A DNA stretch of 64,000 nt from Lentinus brumalis (GCA_001792895.1 MARA01000001.1:3348001-3412000); one strand, 5' to 3'; shown: positions 1-12,436, counted from the first letter of the stretch. Program-made: numbers and translations. Notes: generated by a model from the sequence alone, not told the origin.

Positions 1-2744
1 AACCCCGTTCCCGAAGAAAGCTCCTAGGATCCGCACCGCTTCGCCTTCCTGTGCAACATGAACGCCGCGCGGGTAGTTCTGCCAGGAGCCTGTTAGACGG
101 TAGGTCTCGGCCATCTCTTCCCGGAAATCTTGGGACCCTAGCGGGATGATCTCCGTCTTGCTCATATTGAAACGTGCTTTTGCGGCCGAGCACCACGTGT
201 CGAGGGCGGCCTGAAGGGTATGGAAGTCGTCGTTTCGCGACAGGTAGACCGTCGTGTCGTCAGCGAAAAGTACCGCCTTGAGCACTTCGTCGCACTTTGG
301 GATGGGGAATCCAGCAATGGCCGACTTCCTTATCATGGCTGAAAGCGGTTCTATGGCGAGGTCAAAGAGGAGACACGATAGCGGGTCCCCCTGTCTAACC
401 CCCGATAAATTCTGTACGAGGTGCTGAGGATGCCATTCACCATGATTCTTGTTTCTGCCTTCCCGTACAGGGATCTTATGATGCGGATGAAGCATTCTGG
501 GATCTTGAACTTCTCGAGTACTCTCCAGAGGTAGTCGTGGGCGATTTTGTCATAGGCTTTCTCCTGGTCGAGGGCTACAATCGCGCCGTTTGCTTCGTTC
601 GCCTCAGCCCAGCTCATCATCATTCGAGCCAGTTGTGTGTGGTTATGGATCTTCCGGCCTGGTACAAAGCCCGCTTGTGCGCGGTGAATGATGATAGGGG
701 CGACGTCTGCAAGCCGGACTGCGAGTGTCTTGGTCAGTAGTTTATAATCTGTGTTGAGCAGCGTTATAGGGCGGTAGTTCACAACTCGCGTTCGCTCTCC
801 CTTTTCCTTATAGATAGGCGCGATCCAGCCTTGCGCGAATTGGGTGCGGGGGGATACTCCGTGTATACGGATGTCCTCTAGTGCCGCCGTAATCAGCTTG
901 ACGACGTCGAAGGCGCCGCGCTCCGGAAAGCGTCGGTCCTCCGAGAATCTGGCGTGGAGAGCTTTCCATACCTCGAAGGGGATACCATCAAGCCCAGGAG
1001 CTGTACCATTTTTTGCGAAGCGTAGCGACATCGCACATTCCTCATAGGTTATCGCGCCTCCCAGGGCTTCCGCTTGTTCGTGGTTTACTTCGGCCTCCAG
1101 GCTGTCGAGCGCAACCTTGATATCCTGCTCTCGTTCATCCGCAGGTTTTACTTCCGGGCCATCCTTTTGCACGTTCATGTGGTGTAGCCGAGCCATTTCT
1201 GCCATGCGCTTTGAGTCCGTCTCATATGTCTTCTCGCCTGACACTCCCGTCTGGTCTTCCTTCTCGAAAGCATTTATGACGTCGCGCGGGGCGCATTCCC
1301 GATGTAGTCTGGCCCAGTACTTAGTCGGCCGGTCTCCATACAGTCTGTGGGTGGCTCTCGAGTTTTGCTGTTGCTGTTTGAGTCGCTGCAGCTTGAGTTG
1401 CCGGATCTGCGCTGTTAATGCTGCAGCTTCTGCAACCTTGGTCTGCTCAGGGACCCCCCGATCCGCTTTAAGCTTCTTTAGAGCGTCCTCTCGTTCACGT
1501 ATGTCAGCCAGTAGCTTCGGGATGACTTCACGCTCACGGTGGCGTGCCATTTTCATAAGCTCCTCCTTGAATCGGAGGAGCACTGTTTGCGGATTATGCG
1601 CCTCCGTCCTGAGCCCCGTGTTCTCGAGCAGGGTTAGCTCGTGTATGGCAGTCATGCCTCGGCCTTTGATCCCTTTTGTAAGTTTCCGATCCTTGATGAG
1701 TCGCAAGGGGAAGATCGGCCGACCTGGACCTATCGTGGGTGCGTTCTCTGGTGTTAGTTGGACTAAGACCATGCTGTGGTCAGTCCTGACGCCAGCCTCG
1801 CGTATTGACCACTGTCGAGCTCCATCAAAGACCGCCGGCGAGACGTAGATTCGGTCTAGTCGTGAGAAGACGGCGTCGCGCCCGGTGCCTCTCTGGAAAG
1901 TATATTCCCTCGCAGTCGGGTGCGTTGTACGCCAACCGTCTGCCATCATGAGGCCTAGCTGTCGTTTGAGATCGTCGAGCGCGATTGTGGATTGGTCCGG
2001 GCCTTCCCCGATCGGGAGCCTGTCCAGTGCGTCCTCGACGTTGTTGAAGTCTCCCGCCATGAGGTGCGGTTTGGGACACTCCAGGTGGTTCTCGTAGTAT
2101 CTGCATATCTCCTCGTAGAAAGTCTTCCGTTCGGCCACTCCGTTCGAGGTGGGGGCGTAGATGCACAGTACATGCTTCGTGTCGCCGCCTTGGCATAGCA
2201 GCTTGACTTGCAGAGCTCTGCCAGGTACGATCACCGTTGCAGATGCCTTTGACGTGTCCACGTACCTCGCGTTTAGGACGATTGCTACGCCCTCTTTCTG
2301 CGTCGGGGCGTCTGGATGCTCAGAGTGGAAGATCTTGATTTTCTTAGAAAACATTTTGTGGATGGCGGCTTTCCGTTCCTCCGTCAGATGCGTCTCCTGC
2401 AGGAGCAGGACGCCTATGCGATGCTCCGACATTACTCGGTATAGCCTGCCCCACTTATTGTCGTGGTGGTCACGTAGCAAATTTCCGAAACCATTGATAT
2501 TGAGAGTAGCAACCTGTAGCGCGGTCTTCCGTTCAGTCCTCGGTTTCTCTTTCCTGCCTCGCCGTTCGTGTTCTGTGCTGCCGTTGCCGCCAAGGATTTC
2601 ACTGGAGGAGCCCCGAGCACCGGCGGAAACTTCTCCTCTTTCCTCGGCAGATCGTGATGGGCCTTGACCAGTACGTGCGTCCGTTTCGTTTGGGTTTGTG
2701 AGATGTGGGTTCGCAGTTGCAGTTGTCGGCTGGAGTACAACCAT
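1..2744 (-). CDS. LINE ORF2: endonuclease-reverse transcriptase, partial
   Basis: The 5' part encodes an apurinic-type endonuclease (ATLNINGFG, LLLQETHLTEE, MAGDFNNVEDALDR, RTDHSMV), followed by a coiled/basic linker and the start of a reverse transcriptase (NGTAPGLDGIPFEVWKAL, VNYRPITLLNTDYKLLTK, IVALDQEKAYDKI). The frame breaks near base 403: one more G in the run of five (minus strand) would join IYRG to VRQGDPLSCLLFDLAIEPL, and the catalytic FADDTTVY then lies between about 150 and 300. The 3' end is outside the window. No RNase H domain is visible in the part seen. The protein would copy element RNA at a nicked target site. The frameshift may be a sequencing error or real decay. Confidence 0.85.
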
Positions 2745-4778
2745 ACCTCCAGCTCTAGCCGGTCATTCCCTCCGGCTCGGGGACGAGTGTGTCGATCTGG
2801 TGCGCAGGCACCTTCACGCACTTTAGCATACGCTCGGTCCGTCCATGCCTAAATAAGCTGACCGTGAGTTCGCGCACCGGGAGCCTTCCTGCACCCGTAG
2901 GCCAGTATATTCAGCACCCGGCTGACACCGATTATCCAGGCTTCAAGAGTAGCGTCCTGCCCACTGCACTTTCCACCTGGCGGCTGCGTTATCCAGGTCG
3001 TCACTCCTGGCGCACCAGGCCGGTTTCCGCGTGCACACTAGGGACTAGTGGCGTTAGTATTGACTTCTCTTCCATACACCGGCCCTTCACCCCATTGCTT
3101 ACACGGCCAGTAGCGTCCGTCCCGCAATGTATACTTCTTACCTGTCGTGTTTCTCAGCTAACACGGTGCCCTGGGGACCTGCTCAGGCCATGAGGCGTGT
3201 ACATGCTTCGCCAAGGTCTTCGTTTGTTCGTGCCGCCAGGGTCTAGTAACTTGCCTATGAGTCGTCAGCTTCTGCGCTCGTGTGCGCGGATGTCTGCCGT
3301 GACGTGCGCAGGATACAGAATCAAGCGTCCCATACGCCCCTCTGTTCGTCGTGTGGGTCTGGACTCGGCTCCTATCGTATGTCCTGGAGGGTGAGAGCTC
3401 GGCCAGCATGTACTGATCCCGTGGCGAGTGTGCAGTAGCATCCCCGGCGTGGCTAGCGGGGCCCGTCTACGCACGCCGTGTAGACTCGATTGTTTCACGT
3501 CGCTGTATCATCTCGTTGTCCGCGCCTTGCATCTCTGGTGGCTCTTGCTGTTCCGCTGTGCTCTTGCCTTGAGCGTCGTGCGTTTGCTATCCGGATGTCC
3601 TGCTCTTCACGGGCTTCTGCTACGCCGCCCGACAGAGCAGGGGTTTCTGTGGGCCCGTCAGGCGAGTTGTCTGGTGCCCATCTGGTGGCCTGTGCGTATT
3701 CTGTTTCCGCGTCAGAGCATTCCGTTCAGGTGTGTCGGGCGCGGCCAGGGGTATGTAGCGTTAGAGACGTCGGCAGTTGCATCTCGTTGCATCGTGCAGC
3801 CTAGCTGTCCAGTTTGGTCGTGTCCGAGGTGTAGTCGGACGCAGTCTGTCGCAAACAGTAGCTTCACTGCAAGGCGAGGTGTCTCAGAGGCAGGACCGTG
3901 CGAAGCGAGACTCGGCGGCTTGGAGTGCGGGCACTGGATCTGCGTGCGTGAGACGGGTGACGGGTGGACCCGTGAAGCAGGGAGAGCAGACGTGCGGGTA
4001 GTGCGACGCAGCCAGTCCGTCAGAGGAAGCAGGCGTGCGCGTAGATGGGCAGTTTCCGGTTCAGACGAGGTCGGCGGGCCAGGGGTCAGAGCAGAGGTCT
4101 GGTTAGAGTGGACGTCAGTATTCGCAGACGTTCTGCGTAGTTTCTGATGCGGCCGCGGTCACATGGTGGAGCACCAGTGAAGCGGTTCGGGTTTCACGGC
4201 TTCTAGTGGAGTGCGAGCGTTCAGGGAGGCGTATGTAGCTACAACGCAGCAGCCGCGGAGTAGAGAAAGCGGAGATGCAGGTGGAGGGTGGGGAGGTGTA
4301 TGTAGCTGGGACACAGAAGTCCTAAGCAAAGAGAGCAGACGTGCGGGTAGGACGAGGAAGTGAGTAGGATAGATACAAGCGTGCACTCGGGCCGAGAGGC
4401 ACTAGTCAGAGGTCTGTTTGACAGGGGAGTTCTTGTCCGTGGGCGGTTCAGAGCGTCTCGTTATACAGCCTTTGTCGCGCGGTGTGGCATTAGCAAGCCG
4501 ATCCGGGTCTTGCGACTCCCAGTAGAGTGCGGCGTCCGGCGGTGTATCGCCTCGCAGTCGAGCTCATTGTCTACAGAGGGCACTACATGGCAGTTGCGCG
4601 CGCAGGAGGGGGAGATCAGGGTCATGTTCTGTTCAGGCTCGTCTCGTCACCAGTCCTGTAGCGCACTGCGCGTAGAGGGATATATTACAACGAGTGCATG
4701 TACATCAAGCTTGGATCATAGTCTATGCGGGAGGTATCTCAGACGTGCTGCGTCTTTGCAGCTCTCGGTCAGGTTGGA
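2745..4778. other. Inter-ORF spacer of the L1-like element
   Basis: About 2 kb separates the two retrotransposon ORFs. All frames contain only short arginine/cysteine/serine-rich ORFs without recognisable motifs; the longest, 3428-4147 on the plus strand, has composition typical of chance ORFs in GC-rich DNA. I see no tRNA, tandem array or terminal repeat in it. Confidence 0.5.
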
Positions 4779-7700
4779 TCAGTAGCCTCTCCTGCCCGTG
4801 CCTCTGCTCGGTCCGCCTCCGGAGCGAGGGCCCGTGCCGTCGCGTCCGCGATTCGATGGGCCAGCGTGACGGTCCGACCACTGTTCCCTCCTCGGAGTGC
4901 CACGTCCACGTCCTCGTTCGCGGTCGCGCTCATTGGGACGGTTTGATGAGGGGTGCTGGCCAGAGCGGGCTCCTCTCCCGGTGCGTCTCCCATCCTGAGG
5001 TCCGGGGACGTGTTGCGCATCCTCGTGCGCGCGTTCTCCGAAGACGCCTTGTCCTTGTCGGGGGCCGTTCCATCCGCGTATACGCGGGAACGGGCAGAGA
5101 TGCATGGGATGACTGACGCTTCTGCATCCCCCGCAGACTGCGACGTATCTCACGCGCCCCGTTCCGTTCGCGAAACTGCGGTATCGGCGGGTACGCAGTT
5201 CTGCTGTCCACCGTCTCCACTCGTGCACGTCCCTAGTAGGGGAGCGAATGAACACGTTAGTAATATAGTTTCCATTTCCAAGCTGCATAGTTTCGATGCG
5301 TAAGGTCCCGATGATGGCGTCGACGGCGCGCTCGATTGACCATTCTGCGAATTCGGGGTTTGCAGCGACCATGCATCCTATCCATTCCCTCATCTCCGTC
5401 TCCTCGAGTACGCGCAGGATTGCAGCGCGAATGTTGCGCTCGTTGCCCGTCAGGAAGCCTTCGAGCATCATCAGCCAGGTCGGCATGCTGGTCGCTCGAG
5501 GGGCGGTGTGGAATGATATCGTTGGGAAGGACCATGTTCGTCTTGCGAGAGCTCTAGCTACGCCGTCCGATGTAAGGCCTCTGATAGCCCATAGCGTGGG
5601 GAGGTCCCTCGCGCGTACGCGGGCTCCTTCCTCCGGCTCGGGAGGAACGACGTCGAAGTCAGCCTCCTCCGCAATGTACTCGAAACTTCTCCGGAGGTTG
5701 TCAGCGATGCGCCGGTTGTAGGCGTCATCTTCCGTGTATCGATAATTGAACACGTCGACGAGGACGACGGAGTGCGGTGGATCGGACCACATCTCCCGCA
5801 CCCACTCAGTAGCCATCCCTCGGATGCCGGCCTCCGGGTCGTCGCGGTGGATGGACGGGAAACCTCCGTCTGGGATCGCTGTTGGTTCGAAAGGTCTTGC
5901 CGTCTCGTCATCTCGGAGGGCGGAGGGAAGAACTTCACCTTCCTCTCCCTCCCAGTCCTCGTATTCTCCGCTACGGTTGCCAAAGAAGCGGTCATCATCC
6001 TGGAGAGCCGGCTCGCTATTGAGCCTCCAAGGCCCGCCTCCGTGCGGGGGCGTCGGGGGCTTGTTCTCGTCGCCATACTCACTTCTCGGTGCCCGACTTC
6101 CAGCGCCAGTCTGCTGGCCATAGGGAGGTTGCAGCTGCGACCGGTGTAGGTTTGTGACTCGGGACAACGGAGACCGGCGGAGGGGAGGAGGAGGAACCGA
6201 CGCGCCGCGATCAGCGCTCTGGTTATTCTCCTGCATGTACTGTGCAGCGCGTGTATTCGGAATCGGAACGAAAGCAGACATCCTTCTGCTATAGTCGTCC
6301 TCGAGGCGCGAGTCGCGATTCCTCCGCAGGTGCATAGCTTCTCTGGACGGGTTTGAGCTGCGATGCTCCTGCCCGTGACGCGATCCGTAGTCGTACAGAG
6401 GCCTGGGTCGCGAGGAGTTTGCGTCCCGCAGACTCCAGTTCTGTTGGGAGCGTGGCTCGGCCTGAGTCATGTCTCCGTGTCGAGACCCAGACGGGCCCGC
6501 TCCCGCAGTCTGACTCGGAGCGTGCGGCTGCTCGTAGATTCTCGCGCCCATTCGTCTGTTCATCGCGTCTTGGATGCTTCGCTGGCGGGCCTCGTGTAGT
6601 TCCGCGTCGTTCCACGCGCCTTCAGCAGAGGCTGGAGCATTGCTATGTTCGTCAGGCTCCTCGGAATCCTGGGACAGCGCTCGTTCCTTTCCTTTGCCCT
6701 TGTTACGTGAAGGCTCTCGTTGCTCGGAGTCCTGGCGGGCGTCGCGTTCCTCTACATCCATCGCATCGCCTTCTTCCGCTGGCTGCGCGGGTGAAGGCTT
6801 GGTGGGATCCTCGCCAGAGCTACGTGATAGGTGCGGCGGCGTTTCTCTACGGAGGGTACGAGCCTCGTGCTCGTCGGGCCGGGGCTGCGGCTCGCGTGAT
6901 TGAACAGGGGCGGGATGGCCTTCCACCAGGGACAAGTCGTCCATCGTGCGTACAAGATGCATGGGCGTGGACGCCGTTACAGGATAGAAACCAATGCCAT
7001 GACCGTCCGCTAAGCCCATAGATCTACCCGCCTGCCCTCTCTCCTCACTTCTCCACGGGTTTCGTTCGCCGTTGCGATCTTCCGCAAGCTGTCTACCGGT
7101 TTGCGCGGTAGGCGTCGTATTGGACGGTCTCGGGCGACGGAGGGCGCGCTGGACGTCTTCCGGGTCCGGAGACCCCGGCCATGAACGCTTCCTGGGGTTG
7201 CGGCCATGATTGACAGAGGCAGGGACAGGCAGGAGCTCACCGTGGTACGAGGCGCGCGGATCGCCGTTCAGCGCCGGTCGGTTAAGTCTAGAGCGCTCCG
7301 CGGGGTCGCCGGGGCGAGAGTTCAGAGGGAGCGGGCGTCCTTGCTCGTCGTGTAGTGGGCTGCGAGCAGGAGGAGGATTTTCGTACAGTAGCGGGGTAAG
7401 CTCGTGGGGCGGAGGAGAGAAAAACGCAAAATAATCAGTAGTCTCCGCTGACTGCCCTCGACCTTCCAGCGTGTCCAGCTCCCTATCCTGCAAGACTTGC
7501 GGGTGGTTCGCCACGTTATCGCCAAAATCTACGCCGAGTGAGTTCGCCGCAGCTTGGCTACGGAGCCTCGCGGCGCGCAGCATCGGGGACGGAGACTCGA
7601 GATCGAGCTCCGGGGATGCAGAGCTCGACCAGCCGATGTCGATCGGTGAGGAGACGGCGCGTTCGACCCTCGTCTGGGTGCTTCCCCACTGGGTGATCGG

Positions 7701-8178
7701 GAGGTCGAGCGTGCTGGACTGGGGAGAGCCAGGCAGGCTTGCGAGAGCGGCAGCCTTACAGGGACTCAGGGAGGGGAGTAGAGAGAGCGAGATTAGTGCG
7801 TACCTCGCTGTTTGTGCCTCCACGGTGCTGCTGCGTGCTGCCGCCGTACGTCCTGGCGTTTCCAGGCGTGTCGCGCGCATCCCCATGGCCGGCAGCGTTC
7901 ACGACAACGCGCGGAGCATTGCGCTGCGTGAGTGGCGGCGGGGAGAGGTCCCGAGGGACAGCGAGGGGCGTGGGGGTGCCCAAGTCGTACGTGTCTTCGA
8001 TGACGAGCGGTGAGACGTCGGTGGGAGGGACAAAGACGTCCAGCTGACGCGCTGCGTTGGCTTGGATACGAGAGGGCGGGGTCGCAGCGACGAGGACGCG
8101 TCCTCCATCTTCAGTGAAGATGCCGGGAGGGTACAGAGGGGCGTCGTTTTGGGGTTGTTGAGCGGTGGGGGACGACAT
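4779..8178 (-). CDS. LINE ORF1: gag-like protein with CCHC knuckle
   Basis: The main frame (7886 to 4779) encodes a long low-complexity region rich in R, P, S and E, then a folded segment from about residue 680 (VREMWSDPPHSVVLVDVF through WLMMLEGFLTGNERN), a single zinc knuckle CGGCRSVSHPMHLC with CX2CX4HX4C spacing, and a Gly/Arg-rich RNA-binding tail. The likely true N-terminus is in another frame: ATG at 8178 opens 140 residues (MSSPTAQQPQNDAPLYPPGI) that end at 7756 inside the main frame, so a shift between about 7760 and 7830 is needed. The product would coat element RNA. Assignment to a LINE rests on the knuckle, the co-oriented ORF2 and resemblance to basidiomycete LINE ORF1 proteins. 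Confidence 0.7.
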
Positions 8179-8759
8179 CTTCTGGGGACGAGAGGTGGCA
8201 AGTAGCTGGGCTGTGCGAGTACTGGTGGGTTGAGCAAGAGAGTGGGGCAGTGGAGAGGGTGAGAGGCCGCAGGAGGGGCGTCGACAGTGTTGTGCGCCGT
8301 TTGGCTCGGCGACGGTCTTCTATTCCTTGCGGAGGCGACATCGCGTCGTTGCAGTCCTCGTTGCGCTGTCGTGCGCGTCAAAGCTCGTGCGCCTGGGTCC
8401 TTGGGTCCCGTAGCATACCTCGCGCAGCTTGAAAAGCGTCGGTTTGGCCATGAGCGTTCAGTAAGAAGGACACCGCTTCCGCGTTTGGGCATCGCGTGCC
8501 CCACAACTCGGAAGCAGTGGCGTCGGCAATCTGCGCGTTCACTTGTTCGTTGCTTGCCTAAAAGGTGCGTTTCTCCGTGCTACGTGTCCCTCCGCTCGTC
8601 TGCTTATCTTGATGGGTGTCGTTTTGCTCGTGCAGCTCGCGCGCGCGTCGTCCTCACTCTCCTCTTCCGCGGGCACAGTCTCTTCGAGAGGTACGTGGCG
8701 CGCTGAGCCCTAGTTACGCGGGAGAAGGATACAGTGCTTATTCAGTCTCTATTTGACGT
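8179..8759. other. Possible 5' UTR of the L1-like element
   Basis: No gene seen. Overlapping short ORFs on the minus strand lack ATG-led motifs. The stretch lies upstream of the ORF1 start and may be the element's 5' untranslated region, but no target-site duplication marks its end. Confidence 0.35.
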
Positions 8760-9311
8760 TTAGATTCCTTTTGGGTTCTCCAGCCAGCATCGCCGTCCCA
8801 GGCACTCTTTCTCGATCGGCGTCGGCCTGACGCACGCCATTATGCCCAAGCAATCCTCCGCCATTGCCGCATCAGCCTCCCTGTTCCCGACACGTCTCTC
8901 GGGCCGGCTTCCGCTCTGGAGCGCGTATGGGAAACTCAGCACCACCTCCTCGACCGAGTTGCCCGAGCACTCGTTTTCAATCCTCGCGGATGCCACACCG
9001 TCTTTCATTCTCCATATTTCCCGAACGCGTCCCGTGATGTGCGGGTCGAGGGTATCGAATACGTTGGGAGGGGTATCAGGTGCGTGGTGCGCCGTTGGCG
9101 TCGCTGCGAGGATTTTGACACGTCTTCCGATGATGATGGGCTCGAAAGGCCAGACGACGAGGGAGTATGCGTGCCTTACGCCCGCTCGTCCTTCTCCATA
9201 CGTTGGCATTAGAAGACCCTTCCATCGCGCCACTAGTATGAGGCGGTCAGGGCGGGGCGGAGGGGAGATATGATGGGAGTCGGTGGTGATTACAGGACTA
9301 GCTGTGGTCAT
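8760..9311 (-). CDS. Hypothetical protein, 183 aa, single exon
   Basis: An ATG-led uninterrupted frame encodes 183 residues beginning MTTASPVITTDSHHISPPPR and containing a moderately hydrophobic core (LILVARWKGLLMP, HAYSLVVWPFEPIIIGRRV). I recognise no domain. Composition is closer to real protein than to neighbouring chance ORFs: few arginine or serine runs and mixed hydrophobic and charged residues. There is no signal peptide or membrane segment. It lies between the retrotransposon and a gene-poor stretch and could be an orphan gene or part of the element's 5' region. Confidence 0.4.
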   Translation of the reverse strand: MTTASPVITTDSHHISPPPRPDRLILVARWKGLLMPTYGEGRAGVRHAYSLVVWPFEPIIIGRRVKILAATPTAHHAPDTPPNVFDTLDPHITGRVREIWRMKDGVASARIENECSGNSVEEVVLSFPYALQSGSRPERRVGNREADAAMAEDCLGIMACVRPTPIEKECLGRRCWLENPKGI

Positions 9312-10788
9312 TTTGGGTGCTTTAGAGGAGGCGTGCTGCAGTGTGGGGCGTCGTAGGAGGGCCGAATGGTTGCAGCATGTCTACTTCGCAGAATATAACG
9401 AAATACGACTGAAAAAGGCGTCTGCTTAGACGTCGGTTCGCGATGCGGACTCAGCAACTTTCAGATAGGGCTGTTCGGGAGCGAATTTGAGCCGAAACCT
9501 TCCTAAGGTATTACCCTGCTCTTTTGGATGGGCAGGCAGTGATTCCCTGCCTGGGAGCTGTAAAAGTGCTTGGGAGAACTGCTCTGAGGCCAGCATGAGA
9601 GGGTCGTGGTGTGCGGAGTGAGTTACGTGCCCGTCGGTATGCATCTTCCTGGGCCTCCTTGTGCGTGTGTACAAGCTTGGGTCAAGACGGTAGGAGGTCT
9701 AGACGTGCCCGCTCCGTTCCACTAAGATTGCGCGTTACAGAGGGAAGCCCACCTCTGCCGTTTGCAGCCATATAGTTCGACCAGCTCCGCTACCAGTTTG
9801 CAGACGTCCCAGTTGTGAGACAGTGCGGTCATGGCGTCGATAGTTTGCATGCCAGAGTGTGCGTACGCTGCCATAAGTGCAGGCGTTTGGTAGACACCCG
9901 CCCTTTTGGGCAGTTTGACAGCTGCCGTGCAGCTGCCCGCGCCGTGGCGGCTGCGCGGGCCGCCTCTCCGCATGGCCCGCCGGGCCTGGTCCGTTGTACA
10001 GCCACTGATTTCGGGGCTATCGGGCCTGGACAGCTTCCAGGGCTGTGGGTTTCCATTCCGGGCTTTACAGCGCTTATTGTCTCGCTGGCAGCCCTCCGCT
10101 AGTGCCTCCTATCTCGTCGTGTCTTAGGTCCACGCCGGGAGCTTCTGGGTGCGTCGGTTTCGCGCATGAGCATTGCTCGTGTACAGTTTCGCAGAAGATG
10201 TGCGGGCCCTGAACGGGCAGGAGAAACTAGTCTCGCGAGCGTGACGCTCGACCATGTAGTGTACACGGTGAGTCGTTAGACGACTGAGTCCATATTACAG
10301 AGACTCTCGAGGGGTGCATAGGCCCCGTTACTACGTCTGCGTCTTCCAGGGCGATACTCTATTGTGTTCAGGACCCCGGTGTGGCTGCTCCTAGGAGCCA
10401 GTGACCGTGGGAAAACGCACCAACGTGGTGGTTGAAGGAAGAGGAGCCCCTCTCCAGAACGAATCTTGGTAGAGTCTGTCATGGCCGCCGGTGATGGTGG
10501 TCCACAAGAAATTTTCAGTATCTTCTCGCGAGAATATTAGTTTGGGATGTCCAGAGCCACAAGGTATATGGATCCAAGAAACGAGCGTCCAGTCCTAGGG
10601 TATCCAAGAAAGCGGGAAGATTGGAAAAGTGATGATGTCACATTGTCGATTGTTGCCAAAGATCGAGGCGTTGAGTATTGTGTGACGTAGGCCAGGCCCG
10701 GTTAGACGCCGTGATCCTAGGCTTTGACTCGGCGGCATTCTCGACTTGAACAGGAACTTTCACATAGACAGCAGACCACACTTCAGTC
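9312..10788. other. Gene-poor interval upstream of the first sirtuin
   Basis: About 1.5 kb without a supported gene. ORFs on both strands are short and of chance composition. The last few hundred bases are the presumptive promoter of the sirtuin gene starting at 10789. No tRNA or repeat was recognised. Confidence 0.5.
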
Positions 10789-12436
10789 ATGGGTAACGAG
10801 GCATCCACCCCCTATGAAGGATCTACCGAGGTCCTCGAAGGCAGGGACATTCCGTCGATCGTGAAGTACATGAAATCCAAGAAATGCAAGAAGGTGTTCG
10901 TGATGGTATGTCGTTTCATCTCATGGGGTCTAACTTGATACTGATAAGACGCGGAGGCATAATAGCTTGGGGCTGGTCAGTCTGCTCTGCTGAGATCGAG
11001 TCTGGCGTTCTTGCAGCTCACAGGGCTTGTCTACCAACAGGCGTAAGCACGGCCGCTGGTATTCCAGACTTCAGATCTCCTGAGACAGGTATGTGCTCGT
11101 ATCAGAAGCCTGTCAATGGACGATGACATGAGCTTATGGCCGTTGCAGGTCTCTACGTGAGTCTCGCCGCGAGCATTGAGCCAGAGTCTGCCTGTATCTG
11201 ACGCTTCGCTTGTATAGGCCAACCTTGCAAGGTTGAACCTTCCATACCCAGAAGCAGTATTCGAGATTAACTACTTCCGGCAGAACCCTCTTCCCTGTCA
11301 GTTTCTCTACGCATCCATTCGCAGCCCCTCCTGACGTGTCGCCGCTGCAGTCTACACCCTCGCGCGCGAACTCTACCCCGGCCGCTTCCGCCCCACGCTC
11401 ACTCACACCTTCGTGAAGCTGCTCGCAGATCATTCATACCTCGACACATGCTTCACGCAGAACATTGACACCCTCGAACGGCAAGCTGGCGTTCCAGGGG
11501 ACAAGATCGTCGAGGCGCATGGCAGCTTCGCCGACCAGCACTGTATTGAATGCCACGCCGGGTGCGACAGCGCCAAGATGAAGGCCGCTATCGAGAAGGG
11601 CGACATTGTGCGCTGCGAGCAATGCAAAGGCCTCGTAAAGCCCGACATCGTCTTCTTCGGCGAATCGGTACGTGCTGCGTGTTTGTCGCGCGCTTCCCCG
11701 TGCATGCTGGACATGCGGCTGATGAGCATCGCACTTTGCATTCCAGTTGCCTCCGTTGTTCCAGAGGACGGTCCCCAGATTGCGCGAGGCAGACCTCCTG
11801 TTCGTGATCGGGACGTCGTTGAAGGTGCACCCGTTTGCGTCCCTCACGGATCTTGTGCCCGAGAGCTGCCCGCGCGTCCTGATCAACATGGAACCTGCGG
11901 GGAACATCGGGTCGAGGCCGGATGATGTCGTGCTTCTCGGTCGGTGCGACGAGGTAGTCCGAAAGCTCGCTCGGGAGCTCGGATGGGATAATGAGCTGGA
12001 CCGCGAATGGCGCAAGACTGAGATCTTAGTCCCGCTTGACACGCTCAGGAAGGGGAACACCGGGAGCGAGGAGATTGTAACAGAGAGCGAGAAGGAAGCA
12101 GTAGCGGCGAAGCATATCGAGCCCGAGGCTGCTGGCGACAGTGAAGCTGCCGTGGCGAAGGAGGAGGCACTAGTAGAGGCGGAGGTCGAGAAACTCACGG
12201 AGCAGATTGCGAAGGCTTTGGATATCTCCCGGGATGTCTCGGAGTCCGGCGGGCGATCGGAGGACACCAAGACTGTAGAGACCAAGCCGCCGGAGACCTC
12301 CTCCTCGGTGATGTCGACCTCTGTGACTGGTGCCTCTGCGGCGTCACTACGCGGACAGTCGCACGAGAGGGTCACGTCCACTCCCACTCCCGACCCAGAA
12401 GGTCTGAAGGAGCAGAAGGAGAAGGAGAAGTTGTAA
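10789..12436 (+). CDS. Class I sirtuin (HST2/SIRT2-like), copy 1
   Basis: An NAD-dependent protein deacylase of 422 aa in seven exons: 10789-10905, 10966-10975, 11041-11088, 11149-11156, 11218-11296, 11351-11667, 11747-12436. Exon 2 is only 10 nt (CTTGGGGCTG) and exon 4 only 8 nt. Together the exons give the NAD-binding LGAGVSTAAGIPDFRSPETG, then TQNIDTLERQAG, catalytic His in EAHGSF, zinc cysteines CIEC and CEQC, KPDIVFFGES and VIGTSLKVHPF. The last ~170 residues are an acidic, probably disordered tail. The second residue is Gly (MGNEAS), so N-myristoylation is conceivable. A paralogue follows in tandem at 13105. All active-site residues are present, so it should be active; cytoplasmic or nuclear location is not decidable. 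Confidence 0.93.

Larger units (their letters stand above)
1..8178 (-). mobile_element. L1-like non-LTR retrotransposon, 3' end outside window
   Basis: Two co-oriented minus-strand ORFs have the order expected of a two-ORF LINE: a gag-like ORF1 with a CCHC zinc knuckle (8178 to 4779) and an ORF2 with an APE-type endonuclease and reverse transcriptase (2744 to beyond base 1). About 2 kb without a convincing ORF lies between them. That they form one element is inferred from order, strand and domain type; the 5' end is not defined and the 3' end lies left of the window. Both ORFs need a frameshift to read through. Confidence 0.75.

Noticed and set aside
1117..1848. 243-codon plus-strand ORF rich in Ser, Arg and Cys
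   Set aside because: It is the antisense of the LINE ORF2 coding sequence and has chance composition.
3428..4147. 239-codon plus-strand ORF in the LINE spacer
   Set aside because: No motif, low-complexity Arg/Ser/Cys composition, and no splice or promoter context.
11550..11925. Overlapping plus-strand ORFs through the sirtuin intron at 11668-11746
   Set aside because: They are unspliced read-through and out-of-frame shadows of exons 6 and 7 of sirtuin copy 1.
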